Part shown: one piece after another, positions 21,540-32,224 of the stretch
Numbering within the stretch: position 1 is the stretch's first letter
How the letters are laid out: every line of letters starts with the position of its first letter
NCBI GenBank assembly: GCA_905221605.1
Contig: CAJNDS010001347.1
Location: 197,501-261,500 of the forward strand
DNA: 64,000 nucleotides
From: Symbiodinium natans
Lineage: Eukaryota; Sar; Dinophyceae; Suessiales; Symbiodiniaceae
Direction: 5' to 3'
Position numbers and translations under genes: made by a program
Notes under the pieces: generated by a model
The model's database searches: none
What the model was told of the DNA's origin: nothing
Seen by the model: only the letters and a program-made list of their open reading frames with translations

Positions 21540-23400
21540 AATTCCTCGCCCAGCAGCTGCAGCTCGGTCGAGCGCCAGCCACAGCACGGGGGCCGTGGCC
21601 GTGACCAGGCGGAGGTACGAGAAGGCCGCGCCCGCGAGCTGATCGACCAAAGCCGCCTGCAGCCTTGTAGGGTTTAGGGTTTAGGGTTTGGGGTTTAGGG
21701 TTTAGGGTTTGGGGTTTCGGGTTTGGGGTTTAGGGTTTGGGGTTTAGGGTTTAGGGTTTAGGGGTTTGGGGCTTGGGGTTTGGGTTCTGGTATCCCAGTA
21801 ACGATCTCCTAGTCAGGGTACCCTTTTTGGGTGGTCTCCTTACTAGGGGAACATTGAGCCAAAAAAAGAAAATAGGGCCCCACTGGGCTACCAAGCAGCT
21901 TCTCCTGGGTTGGTCGAAGTTTGCGACCGACCCAAACCAAGCCTAAGTTGACTGGTAACCTGGGATTATCAAAAAGGGTGCCCTTATTTTGCTCAAAAGG
22001 GCTATTATAAGGGAACCTAAACCCTCCCCCAAAAAAAGGGAATAAGGGAACCTAAACCCCCCCAAAAAGGGGGAAATAGGGCACTATTGGGGCATCCTAG
22101 AAGCATCGATGCATGGTAGAATGATCTCACGGTCGCAGATCCCCCCATGAGGGCGCCCCCTTTGCGGAGCAGGTTGACGTCGAAGCAATACCAATACCAA
22201 TACCCTGCACGCAGCAGCCGCTGGTGCATGTCTCAATGGACACGCTTCGCACCTGTCCTTCAAGCACTTCTCAAAGGGTTTAGGGTTTAGGGTTTAGGGT
22301 TTAGGGTTTAGGGTTTAGGGTTTAGGGTTTAGGGTTTAGCGTTTCGGGTGCCTTCAAGCACGTCGATGCTGCGGAAGTAGGATCTGACTGAATAGGACGT
22401 GAGGCAGAAGAAGGGGACGACCAACGAGCCCCCGATGAGGACGGTGAAGTCCCCGAAGGCGCCGCGCAGAGCCAGGTAGAGCATGGCCATGACGCTCAGG
22501 CTCACGTGGATCACCATCAAGGCGGGTCCGAGCATGGGCGGGCAAACTCTTAGGTTCATCCTCGCGTGTTCCTCACTCTTCTGACTGTGCAGGAAAGCAC
22601 TTAGCTCGAAGATGCACCATAATCTTGTCACCTTTGTAGCCGAATGTAGCCAACCCTGTACTCATAAGGAGGTTAGTATTGTATTCAGAAAGCAGAACCC
22701 AAAAAAAGGGGGTACCACCGGCCTACCAAGTCACATAGCTCGGACACCAAAGTACCAGCATGCTCTTGGAGCTCTTTAAGATGGCGCCCATGCTGACCAG
22801 GCCACTGCCTTTCTGTTCCTCGCTGCTCTGATCTATGCATGCAATGTCCAAGAACACGCGCTTCTGGCGAAGGAAGAGCACGATGGTCAAGTAGTGTGCC
22901 AGAATCCCGAAGAGTGTACACCATTGACAACTCCAGTAATTCCAGTGCATACCGCGCCACTCTGGTAGCACACCCGCCTGGAAGAGGGCCAGCGCCAATA
23001 GGGAGCCGAGTGTTCCCAGCAGAAAAGCACATGAGCCATTGTTGAGGTAGAGTATGTTGACGTACTTCATCCAAGCCACGTCACGCCAGCTGTGGGACAA
23101 AAACTCATCGATCCTTGGGGCCAAACTGCTATCCTGAAAGGGTTTATGGTTCACCTATCTTAATTAATTGGAATTGTTCATATATCTTAATAAATAGGAA
23201 ATATTCATATACCGGAAATATTCATATACCTTAGTTTAATAGGAATCAATCATTTTATACCTTAACTAAGAGGAATTATAGTAGCATCGGGTACATGCCC
23301 CTAATTTTACGGTGCATTTGGTCTTCGAGGATCTGGATCACCTCCTCACTGAAGTCGTGCAGCAAGTCGAGCCCACCGCGCAGCCAACACCAGGGCGCAT
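21540..23400 (-). CDS. TIR-like (FLSHSWRD) multi-pass membrane protein, multi-exon
   Basis: Minus-strand exons. ~23,400-23,305 has GLDLLHDFSEEVIQILEDQM. 23,138-22,735 has SSLAPRIDEFLSHSWRDVAW, two hydrophobic helices, RVFLDIACIDQSSEEQK and LVLWCPSY. 22,631-~22,352 has VTRLWCIFELSAFL, two more hydrophobic helices and YFRSIDVLEG. ~22,256-22,105 has QVRSVSIETC and, after a frame change, CFDVNLLRKGGALMG. ~21,665-21,540 has LVDQLAGAAFSYLRLV and APVLWLALDRAAA. FxSHSWRD and the FLDxxCIDQ and RLWCxFEL motifs recur in a large dinoflagellate family of TIR-like membrane proteins (family knowledge). Role unknown, perhaps membrane signalling. The 22.73 kb intron is an inserted element; the 22.3 kb intron is telomeric repeat. 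The frame change near 22,200 suggests decay or a missed splice. Confidence 0.6.
21787..21895. mobile_element. Introner-type MITE (TGGTAGCCC family), degraded
   Basis: CTGGTATCCCAGTAACGATC at the left and CCACTGGGCTACCAAG at the right match the copy at 49,780-49,882. No TSD visible. A second, more eroded relative follows at ~21,952-22,100. Only ~55 bp (possibly exonic) separate them. Confidence 0.65.
21952..22100. mobile_element. Related MITE with internal duplication
   Basis: CTGGTAACCTGGGATTATC at the left and CACTATTGGGGCATCCTAG at the right. AAGGGAACCTAAACCC followed by C- and A-runs is duplicated inside. No TSD seen. Confidence 0.5.
22257..22361 (-). repeat. Telomeric block flanked by an 11-bp exon duplication (candidate intron)
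   Basis: CCTTCAAGCAC lies at 22,257-22,267 and 22,351-22,361 on either side of ~70 bp of TTTAGGG. On the minus strand the word is part of the codons for VLEG. Deleting one copy plus the block joins IDVLEG to QVRSVSIE in frame. The boundaries read GAAG|GC and GAAG|G, a GC-AG intron if spliced there. Confidence 0.7.
22632..22730. mobile_element. Introner (99 bp, TSD TCAC) forming a GT-AG intron
   Basis: CTTTGTAGCCGAATGTAGCC at the left and GGTACCACCGGCCTACCAAG at the right resemble the TGGTAGCCC family (49,780-49,882). TCAC lies immediately outside each end (22,628-22,631; 22,731-22,734). On the minus strand the intron is GTGA plus the element, ends in AAAG, and joins PSY to VTRLWC in frame. 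Confidence 0.85.
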
Positions 23401-23492
23401 ACCTTACTGTTGGTTGGTAGGGAATAGGGTTTAGGGTTTAGGGTTTAGGGTTTGGGGTTTAGGGTTTAGGGTTTAGGGTTTAGGGTTTAGGG

Positions 23493-23581
23493 TTACCCTA
23501 TATCATCCTGAAAGGGTATATATATATATAGGGGGATATAGGGTGCCTCATTCCCTCATTCCCTACTAACCGAGAGTAAGA
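23493..23581. mobile_element. Small palindromic element, copy 2 of 2
   Basis: Same motif order as the element at 617-690 (CCTATAT, GAAAGGGTATATATA, TATAGGGTGCCTCATTCC, TTCCCTACTAA, GAGTAAGA). Confidence 0.55.
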
Positions 23582-24298
23582 TGCTGCAGCAAGCGGAACA
23601 CGCGTATCCCTCGGATCATCCGCGGGTGTGTAGGTGTCATGGAGGAGACGTACGAGAAATAGAGGTCCTGAGTACCACGGAAGCCCAAGAATCAAAAGGG
23701 CCACTTGCATTGATACCAACTGACGGGGAACCAAAAGGCTCTACCTCCCCAAGAAAGCATGACCCTAACCCCCTAACCCCGTAACCCCCTAAGCCCTACA
23801 CCCTTTGAACCCGGAACCCCGTTGAACTCTTAGCTCCTAGCCCTAAACCCTAAACCCTAAACCCTAAACCCTAAACCCTAAACCCTAAACCCTCAAAAGG
23901 GAAGAAAGCCACTAGGTCGCATCGGTGGCACTGCTAGAGACCTGAGCTCATTTGCTTCTGGAGATCGAGAGCTCGCTTCCTTGGGAGGCTTAAGGCTTAG
24001 GGCTTAGGGCTTAAGGCTTAGGGTTAAGGGTCCAGGGTTCAGGGTTTGGGGTTTGGGGCTTGGGGTTTAGGGTTTAGTGTTTAGGGTTTAGGGTTTAGCT
24101 AGGGCCTAGGGTTGGGGTTTAGGGTTTAGGGTTTAGGGTTGTGCCCAAAGCGGGCTTAGGGTTTAGGAGGCCCATGTGCCCTACAATCCCTAGTTCAGTG
24201 CAGAGCATTGTGATCCCATAAGCCCTGAGCCAAAACCCTCTCGGCAGAAGGGTCCGGTACACGTAATATGACACCAAGTTCAGCTAGGGTTTGATTGG

Positions 24299-24418
24299 GT
24301 AGACCCAGGAGTAACCTAGGAACAACAAGGGCCCTTTTTGATTTAAATATGAAAGGGGCTTGAAAAAGGGAACCCAAACCCTAACAGAAAGGGAATAAGG
24401 GCCTACGGTGGGTCCTAG
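24299..24418. mobile_element. MITE family CTAGRCCCAAGAGTAACC, copy 2
   Basis: TAGACCCAGGAGTAACCTAGG at the left and CCTACGGTGGGTCCTAG at the right, with GGCCCTTTTTGATTTAAA and ACAGAAAGGGAATAAGG inside. Confidence 0.7.
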
Positions 24419-24527
24419 CTCTAAACCCTAAAACCTTAAACATGTCCTAGCCCTAAACCCTAAACCCTGAAACATGTAATCAGGTAAACCCTAAACCCCC
24501 CAGAAAAAGGAAATAAGGAGTTGGTCA

Positions 24528-24602
24528 AGTGACATCCATCTCAAGAGGTGCGCCGATGGGATACGGCACCTCCATCTTGTCGGCCATGGCCGTGAACCAG
24601 GG
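24528..24602 (-). CDS. Candidate exon, function unknown
   Basis: Minus-strand open segment PWFTAMADKMEVPYPIGAPL followed by EMDVT. No family recognised. Confidence 0.35.
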
Positions 24603-25799
24603 TCAGAAGAAAAAACAGGCTAAGCAGAGAATCGCCCCACGCTGAGTCCTAAACCCTAAACCCTAAACTCTAAACCCTAAACTCTAAACCCTAAACCCAA
24701 AACCCTTTTACACCCTAAACCCTAAACCCCAAACCCAAGCAAAACCCTAAACCCGAAACCTACACGCCCCGCAAACTCTGGAGTACCAAGCTCTATCTCC
24801 CCTCCCCCGACCGATTGGGGGATGTCGTTTCCTTTGAAGGAGAAGACTGCAGAACTCCCCGGTTGAGGATGTGTAAGGCTTAGGGTTTAGGTCCAGGTTT
24901 CTGAGGTCTGGGTTTGCGGTTTACAGGGCTGATGTAGGGCTTCTGGTGTCTATGAGGGTTTGCAGAGCCGTCTGTGGGGTTCGGGGTTCAGGGTCTAGGA
25001 GGAACCCAGAGTGTTACTGAAGCACACAGGGCCACACCCGAAATAAGCCCTAAGCCTGAAGCCCTAAGCTCCACCCTAAACGAACCCTAAACCCTAAACC
25101 CTAGACCCTAGACCGTGGACCCTAAACCCTAAACCCTAAACCCGAAACCCAAAACCTAACCCTACAAAACCCGATTCAGGACCTCTAACGGAGAATGAGC
25201 GAACCCCAAGAACCACTGCCTTGGGGTTTGGGTTTAGGGTTTAGGGTTTAGGGTTTAGGGTTTAGGGTTTGGGGTTTGGGGTTTGGGGTTTGGGGGTTAG
25301 GGTTTGGGCTTCGTGTTAGGGCTCAGGCTTTAGGGCAAAAGCCCGTGTAGTGAGGGTTTAGGGTTTAGGGCTTCGGGGTTTTCTGCTTGGAGAGGCCTGT
25401 GCGTTGGCGAATGTCGTCGACGATCGTAGAGGATATAAGATCCCAAGTTTAGGGGGAAGGGCCCAGGTACATGTACGACGAATACCTGGATACCCTGGCC
25501 CAGTTCCTTCTTCTGCGTGGTGCCTTCTACCGGTATCCTAAACCCTAAACCCTAAACCCTAAACCCTAAACCCTAAACCCTAAACCCTAAACCCTAAACC
25601 CTAAGTAATGCAAACCAAAGCAGTATAGGTACCAAAGAAATGCACCACAACCCGCTATAGACTCCCAAACCCCGAATCTGAAAGTCCCCAAAACCCACAC
25701 TTCCCAAACCCTAAACCCTAAACCCTAAACCCTAAACCCTAAACCCTAAACCCTAAACCCTAAACCCTAAACCCTAAACCCTAAACCCTAACCCACTTG

Positions 25800-25885
25800 A
25801 GGGCATGGCTATAAGCCAAAGGCCAAGCACAATCTCTGCGACTGTGCTGCTGTGGAGGATCTTGTCAGGGAGGCACTTCAAGGGA
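25800..25885 (-). CDS. Candidate exon, function unknown
   Basis: Minus-strand open segment KCLPDKILHSSTVAEIVLG followed by LWLIAMPSS, between telomeric blocks. The + strand is also open; the minus frame is preferred because neighbouring exons are on minus. Confidence 0.35.
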
Positions 25886-26114
25886 TTTTAGGATTTAGAG
25901 TTTAGGGTTTAAGGGTTTAGGGTTTAGAGTTTAGGGTTTAGGGCTTAGGGTGTCGGTTTAAGCTTTGGCGGCTGTAGGGGTATTTGGGGGGTTTAAGGAT
26001 TCTAGCGCTTGTGGACCTTGGGTCAAAGGCCGAGTGGCCTTCAATCCCAGCACTTGTACCAGGGTGGTGTCGCAAAATTGGATTTCTGATCTCCACTTCC
26101 CTAAGCCCTAACAC

Positions 26115-26222
26115 TGTGAGAATCGAACAGATGGCAGGCCCGGCAGGATGTTGTGAAGTGCTATGGCAATCCCATTTGGGGCGGCTGCAGCTCCTGTTCC
26201 CGCCCCTCTCCCTGACTGGCAC
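26115..26222 (-). CDS. Exon with ZIP-transporter-like motif
   Basis: Minus-strand open segment with GTGAAAAPNGIAIALHNILPG. The IAIALHNI(P)G pattern resembles transmembrane helix IV of ZIP (SLC39) metal transporters, where the His-Asn pair lies in the metal path; the usual Glu after Pro is replaced here. This rests on one motif. The exon starts inside a duplicated CCTGACTGGCAC word next to a telomeric block. Confidence 0.35.
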
Positions 26223-26303
26223 GTTAACCCTAAACCCTAAACCCTAAACCCTAAACCCTAAACCCTAAACCCTAAACCCTAAACCCTAAACCCTGACTGG
26301 CAC
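26211..26303 (-). repeat. Telomeric block flanked by a 12-bp exon duplication (candidate intron)
   Basis: CCTGACTGGCAC occurs at 26,211-26,222 and 26,292-26,303 with ~70 bp of CCCTAAA between. On the minus strand the junctions read CAGG|GTTTAGGG and GTCAG|GGAG, so the block begins with GT and is followed by an AG acceptor. Confidence 0.75.
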
Positions 26304-26504
26304 TTTGGGACGGCGCACACTAGAAGGGATACCTCGGCACGAACAAAAGAACCGAAGCCCCACCACTCAGTTGAACCCGAAACCGCCTAAACCCTAAACC
26401 CTAAACCCTAAACCCTAAACCCTAAACCCTAAACCCTAAACCCTGAACCCTAAGCCCTAAACCCTAAATCCTAAACCCTAAACCCTGAAGCCTAAACCAA
26501 CTCG

Positions 26505-26700
26505 AAAACCCCATGACCTTGAGGAGCCCTGGGCATAGAAGACATGCTCCGTTGAAGGAACGTTCGAATACCCGCAAGCAAGGAGTTGTTCATGGCATTG
26601 AGGTTCTTGCCCGGAATGCCCAGCTCACCGGATAGCACCGCAGCAACAGCAGGGGTCAGCCAGCAGTACTCCAACATGGTGAACGACAATGTCGCTGGTT
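26505..26700 (-). CDS. Exon of an unrecognised protein
   Basis: About 60 minus-strand codons: SFTMLEYCWLTPAVAAVLSG, ELGIPGKNLNAMNNSLLAG, IRTFLQRSMSSMPRAPQG. Good protein character with a mildly hydrophobic start. The upstream edge reads CCAG next to a telomeric block, so an AG acceptor is plausible. A second small segment, EDAMKKAMDVPCSNAVPVS, lies just upstream at ~26,755-26,815. Confidence 0.45.
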
Positions 26701-27317
26701 CAGGGTTTAGGGTTTAGGGTTTAGGGTTCAGGGTTTAGGGTTTAGGGTTTAGGGCTACTGACTGGTACTGCATTCGAGCAAGGCACGTCCATGGCCTTCT
26801 TCATGGCATCTTCGGCGGCGGACGATCATAGGGCGTTCCATCGATCACGAGTTGCAATTCTTCAGACCCAGCTCAGCTGTGCAACAGAAGCATTATAATC
26901 ATTAGAGTCATTCAAAGCACGAAACCTAAAAGACCCTACAAGCCCTCACCCCTTCGGTAGTTCTGGTACACCTCCTGGACCCAAACCCGTAAACCATAAA
27001 CCCTGAACCCTATAAGCCCTAAGCCCTAAGCCCTAAGCCCTGAGCCCTGAGCCCTGAGTCCTGAGCCCCTGAGCCCTGAGCCCTGAACCCCCCCCCCCCC
27101 CCTCCATGAACCGCATAAGCCAAAAAAGAGACCTAGGCGCAGGTAGCTCAGTAAAAGCTCAACACCCAACGCCCTAACACCCTACCACCCTGACACCCTA
27201 ACGGCCTAACACCCTAACACCCTGAACTCTAACATCTTAACCCTAAACCCTAAACCCTAAACCCTAAACCCTAAACCCTAAACCCTAAACCCTAAACCCT
27301 AAACCCTAAACCCTAGC

Positions 27318-27385
27318 AGTTCTGGCACCTCCGCCTCTCGCTCCTTCAGCTTGGCCCAGGTTCCTGCAAAGACCTGTCGCCCACC
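27318..27385 (-). CDS. Candidate exon, function unknown
   Basis: Minus-strand QVFAGTWAKLKEREAEVPEL, directly beside a CCCTAAA block. Helical and charged. Nearby at ~26,945-26,985 a short WVQEVYQNYRRG segment is also open. Confidence 0.4.
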
Positions 27386-28040
27386 ACAGGGGGGCCAAAG
27401 GCAGGCAACAAAGGTTTATAGGGGTTAGCACCCTAAACCCTAAACCCTAAACCCTAAACCCTAAACCCCAAACCCCAAACCCTAAGCCCGAAACCCTAAA
27501 CCCGGGCTGACCGGCCATGAGTCGGAAAAAGCCCAAAGCCAACTCTAAACCCTAGTTACCCGAAGCCAAGGTTCGGCTCCTTGAAGCCTTGAAGCCGTCA
27601 ACACGAGAATGCCCTGCAAGCATAATCATCCCTATACCCTATACCCTATACCCTAAACCCTAAACCCTAAACCCTAAACCCTAAACCCTAAACTTTGTGG
27701 GCAGAAACATCTTGCAGGGAGATTGTTTAGGAGGGAGGATGGTGGGGCGCTTGTGTGGACCGCTTTGAGACAGAAGACCCGATCTAAACTCCGTGCAGCT
27801 GGTTTAGGTTGTTCGGGCTGCAGGGCTTGAGGTTTTGGGCCCTTTCTAGAGTTTGAGGCTTTAGAGTTTCAGGGCTTCAGAGTTTAGATTTGAGGCATTA
27901 GGGCTTTAGTGTTTCAGGGTTTAATCCGAAGAGCTCGGCCACCCCTAAACTTCGGACATTGCCACGGTCCCACAAGCGACCGTTACGAGTGTCTCCTCCC
28001 ACTGTACAGCTCAGGGTTTAGGGCTTAGGGTTTACGAATA

Positions 28041-28160
28041 CAGGGTGGGGCCCCCTTACTATACTAACTGTAGTTAAGGGACTTATAACCTAACTTAGGG
28101 TCCTTATAACCCAATTTAGGGCCCTTATAACTCTACTTATAACTAGGGGGCCCCACCCTG
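28041..28160. mobile_element. 120-bp TA-flanked MITE, copy 2
   Basis: Same ends as the 5,024 copy and nearly the same sequence throughout. TA at 28,039-28,040 and 28,161-28,162. Confidence 0.9.
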
Positions 28161-28414
28161 TAGGGTTTAAGAGGGTGGTTTACGGCAGCCCAAACCCCCT
28201 TGACTTGAACCGAAAACAAATTAGCCCACAGCCTTCGAGCCTTCCTTTTTTTGGGGTAGGACGAACCCTATAACCAACAACAGCCAACAGCCAACAGCCT
28301 TTCGGTTTGGGAGTTAGGGTAGCCCGAGCCCCTAAAACCAATCACCCGGAATCCTAAATCCCCAAATTTGCTAACCCTAAACCCTAAACCCTAAACCCTA
28401 AACCCTCTAGCAGC

Positions 28415-28510
28415 CCCAGAGCCTTCCTGACAAAAAGCCAGGGCCCCTCCCTTGCGCGATGCCTTCCAGATCCGGTTGTCTGGCCTCAGTCGGTGGACGG
28501 CGGAAGGCTC
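28415..28510 (-). CDS. Candidate exon, function unknown
   Basis: Minus-strand EPSAVHRLRPDNRIWKASRK followed by GGALAFCQEGSG. Not recognised. Confidence 0.3.
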
Positions 28511-28910
28511 AAGGTTTGGGGTTTTGGGGTTTATAGCACCCTAAACCCGAAACCCGAAACCCTAAACCCTAAACCCTAAACCCTAAACCCTAAACCCTAA
28601 ACCCTACTCTTCCGAAGGTTCAGATGGAAAGTTTCAGGCAGAGCTTGAGCGCAGCGTCAGAAAATTTCGCATTGACGCTGCACTAAACCATACAGCCTTA
28701 GGCTTTGAGTTTATAGGGTTAAGGGTCTAGGGTAACCTTATGTTAAGCAATCTCTAAGGTTGAGCCCTAAACCCCAAACCCTAAAATCCCAAGGCCCTAA
28801 ACCCCAAGGCCCTAAACCCCAAACCCTAAACCCCAAACCCCAAAACCCTAAACCCTAAACACCCCAAGAACCCGAACTCCGCCAATGCCTCGACCCCTCA
28901 GCCCTTGCTC

Positions 28911-28982
28911 AGCCCGCGGCGTGTTCTTCGGGTTCTAGCCCTAAACCCTAAACCCTAAACCCTGAGCCCGCGGCGTGTTCTT
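28911..28982 (-). repeat. Telomeric block flanked by an 18-bp duplication
   Basis: AGCCCGCGGCGTGTTCTT occurs at 28,911-28,928 and 28,965-28,982 with only ~25 bp of CCCTAAA and a ten-base edge between. Exact over 18 bp, so recent. The minus strand across it is open (LRQVTGNLLLQEHAAG), suggesting an exon target. Confidence 0.8.
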
Positions 28983-29447
28983 GGAGCAGTAAGTTCCCAG
29001 TGACCTGGCGCAAAAAATTAGGAAAATTAGGAAAACACCCGAAGAAGGAGGATGAGATAGAAAGTTTAGGGTTTAGGGTTTAGGGTTTAGGGTTTAGGAT
29101 TTAGGGTTTAGGGTTTAGGGTTTAGGGCTGAGTCTGAGGTTGTAACCCTGGGCCCTTAGCATGGCCCCTTACCCTTTGTGTATAGGGATCCGAATTCGGG
29201 GCCCCCATTCTATCTAGCGTATGTATGTAAGGGCTATATAACAAGGGAACCAAATACCCTCCACATCATACATATCCCAAAATATGCCAAGATACCCCAA
29301 ATATCCACACAAAGGCGAAGCAACGATGTCTATATAAACACATGTGCTAGGGGGGGGAGGGGAACACTGACTTGGATTTTACCAGAAACTCGTCCCATTG
29401 CCTATGCGATGTCACTGTATCCTACAGGGACTCAACAAGCTGTCTTC

Positions 29448-29550
29448 CTAAACCCAAGAGTGACCAAGGAATAAGACAGGTACCTTCTTTGGTGTAAGAG
29501 AACGTAAAACCATAAAAAGGAAATGAGGGCCTACGTACTCTGGGTTCTAG
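29448..29550. mobile_element. MITE family CTAGRCCCAAGAGTAACC, copy 3
   Basis: CTAAACCCAAGAGTGACC at the left and GTACTCTGGGTTCTAG at the right. No TSD found. Confidence 0.65.
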
Positions 29551-32224
29551 CCCTACACCCCCAACCCTAAACCCCTTCATCCTAAACCGCACCTTACACC
29601 CCAAGCTCAGTATCCTAGCATCGGGCTTGAAGATGGACTTGAGAAGATATTTCTGGGGCTACAGGCTCAACCCTTACGCCGTTTCGCTAGCCGCCCACAA
29701 CCGCGCACATCACTCCACTCTTTGGGGCCCAACCCCTGCTCGAACCATAGGTCCGAACCAGGGTTTAGGGTTCAGAGTTTAGGGTTTCGGGTGTAGGGTT
29801 TTTAGGTTCAGGGTCTAGGTGCATGCTGCAGGGCTTTTGTTCACGGCATGCGTTGTTGCAACCGGTCACCGCCGAAACGGCTATTGCAAAAGATACTCTT
29901 ATCCGAGCTGGCGCCAACTTTGTGGCAAGGCCGCGTTCGGGGGCGAGACTGCGCAACCAGATGTGGGCTGAGGGCCATTTAGGGTTTACGGCTTAGGAAC
30001 CAGGCAAACCCTAAGCCATAAACTGACCGTCATTGCTCACCAACTTTGGAAACATGTTTCGGCAGAGTACGTGGGCGGGTTCAAGGGGTGTAGGGTTTTT
30101 TGAGTCCAGGTTTAGGAGTTTAGGGTGCGCCTAAAGGCTCGTAAAGCAGCGCTTCTTTCGTTTATCATACTAGAACCCCCTATAACGAACCCAAAAAGGA
30201 ACTACATGAACAAAAGGAACTACATGGCAGCCTTTGAGGTAGGTTTAGGGTTCTTAGGTTTACTACACAGATGCCTGGAATTGGACGTTGTCCTACTGAG
30301 TACAGCTATGAGGCCGAGGTTGTTCCACCTCACGCACCTTCCGGTGATTCTACCATCCTGCCCTCAGAAATGCGCTATTTCTGATATTCATTCCCTGGGG
30401 TTGAGGGCTTTTGGGATTCTAAGGTTCAAGGTATAAGGAGCCTCTGGTACGGGCACCTGTTTTGTAGAGGCTGCGGGCTAGGGAACCCTAAAGGTGTACG
30501 GTTTAGGGTTACCAGCCTAAAACAAACCCTAAACCCTAAATCCTAAACCCTAAACCCTCAACCCTAAACCCTAAACAATAAACCTAAACCCTAAACCCTA
30601 ACCCTAAACCCTAATTGCCGCGGTTTAGTGTAAGACGACGCTGCGACCGGCAAAGGAAGAACCCCTAGAACTCTCGGTTAGGGCTTAGGGTTTAGGGTTT
30701 AGGGTTAAGTTTAGGGTTTAGGGGTTTTGGGTGGCTGGCATTCTCGAGACGGGCCGTCTGTGGAAAACCGAGTTCATCCACTGACGTCTTTGATTTTGCA
30801 AGACTTCAGCAGGGGAACCCATAGCCCTGGACCCAAAACCGAGCCGTAAACAGTCCACAAGCTGAGGGCTAAAGTTTGGGGCTAAAGGACTTCAGTAGGG
30901 GCTTCAAGAGCTTCTATACCCCCTAAACCCTAAACCCTAAACCCTAAACCCTAAACCCCAAACCCTAAACCCTAAACCCTAAACCCTATGACCCTATAAA
31001 CCCTAAACCCCAATGAGCAAACGCTGGTGGCGCTCATCGCTTGGGAGGCAGACCCATGTCTGCACGCCACTTCCGGAAGACTGTATAGAGGCCCCACTTC
31101 TGCCAGAGCTGCCTCGGCAACACCCTGGTTTATTTTGGGTTCTTGGGGTTTAGGGTTTAGGGTTTGGGGTTTAGGGTTTAGGGTTTGGGGTTTGGGGTTT
31201 AGGGTGGTGGGTTCAAGGGGGGGGTAGGTACCTAGGGAATGTTGGGGAAGCTTAGGGAGCCTTAGGGAGTAGTAGGGCACCTTGGGGTTACATACCCCCT
31301 TGAACCCCCCCCCCCCCACCTCAAAAACCCAGACCCCTAAACTTTCTAAACTCCTCAAACCCTATATGTCATACTACCCCCCCTAGGTTCCCCCCTTAAA
31401 TAACCTTGATTAGGCCTAAATTTCCGTAATTCTGGGGGGGGAACCTAGGGGCGGGGGGGGGGGGGCAGTGTGGAGGGGAGTAGTAGGGGGCCCATGAAGA
31501 TGGAAAACAGCCCTAATAGGGATTCTAGCACCCCCTACTATAGTCCCTATTACGGACTGTTACCATGAGGGGAACATCCCAACCTACATGGCCCTCAACT
31601 CCGGAATGCCCTCGACTCCGAAACGGATGAACAGCCAACATTCGCGAAGCTTCAAGCGCCTAAGTAGGCCGGAAACCCCCAACTCAACAGCCTGTTATTG
31701 AACCAAATCTACTACCCTAGACAGCCCCATGTACATACCCTATGGGGGTACTATCTATATATATATATATATACTAGGTCCCCAAGTAGCTCCCCAAATC
31801 TTCAGCAGTTGACCCCCCCCCCCCCCTCCCCCAAAAAAAACTTGACATAGCCGGTTGCAGCGGTTTTGGTAGCCAATATGAGCTCCTTCTTGCCAATGAA
31901 GACCCTAAACCCTAAACCCTAACCCCTAAACCCTAAACCCTAAAGCCTAAACCCTAAACCGCCTACGTATTCCGACAGCTTAGAGAGAATAAAGACAAAC
32001 CAAACAATTGTTGGGGCTGTTGCGGTGCACCTGTGCCCCTACTAAGCCTTGAAGCCCCCCTGTGCCTCCTCAGCCCTCTCAACCCGCCAAAGCCCTAAAC
32101 CCTAAACCCGTAAAACCTAAACCTGAACCCCTAAACCCTGAAAACTAAGACCCTAGACCCCAGACCCCAAACCCTAAACCCTAAATCCCCCCCCCCCCCC
32201 CCAAACTAAAGCCTTTAAACCCGA

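Larger units (their letters stand above)
21480..31010. repeat. Interstitial telomeric repeat field B
   Basis: CCCTAAA on + : 21,490-21,530, 23,850-23,893, 24,640-24,760, 25,083-25,150, 25,535-25,605, 25,706-25,793, 26,225-26,294, 26,390-26,490, 27,238-27,316, 27,429-27,500, 27,630-27,692, 28,370-28,405, 28,545-28,606, 28,785-28,862, 28,939-28,965, 30,522-30,615, 30,920-31,000. TTTAGGG on + : 21,668-21,785, 22,272-22,340, 23,424-23,493, 24,040-24,140, 25,225-25,300, 25,887-25,950, 26,699-26,752, 29,065-29,128, 30,683-30,725. Bounds approximate. The DNA between is partly exon-like (listed separately), partly MITE, and partly featureless (for example 24,870-25,080, 29,560-30,480). Confidence 0.95.

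Noticed and set aside
29178-29474. 98-codon plus-strand ORF
   Set aside because: Runs into a MITE (29,448-29,550) and lacks the composition of the better exons; no motif.
31027-31358. ORFs rich in GLGFRVWG or TLNPKPQ
   Set aside because: These are the two translations of TTTAGGGTTTGGGG-type repeats and recur wherever telomeric blocks do.
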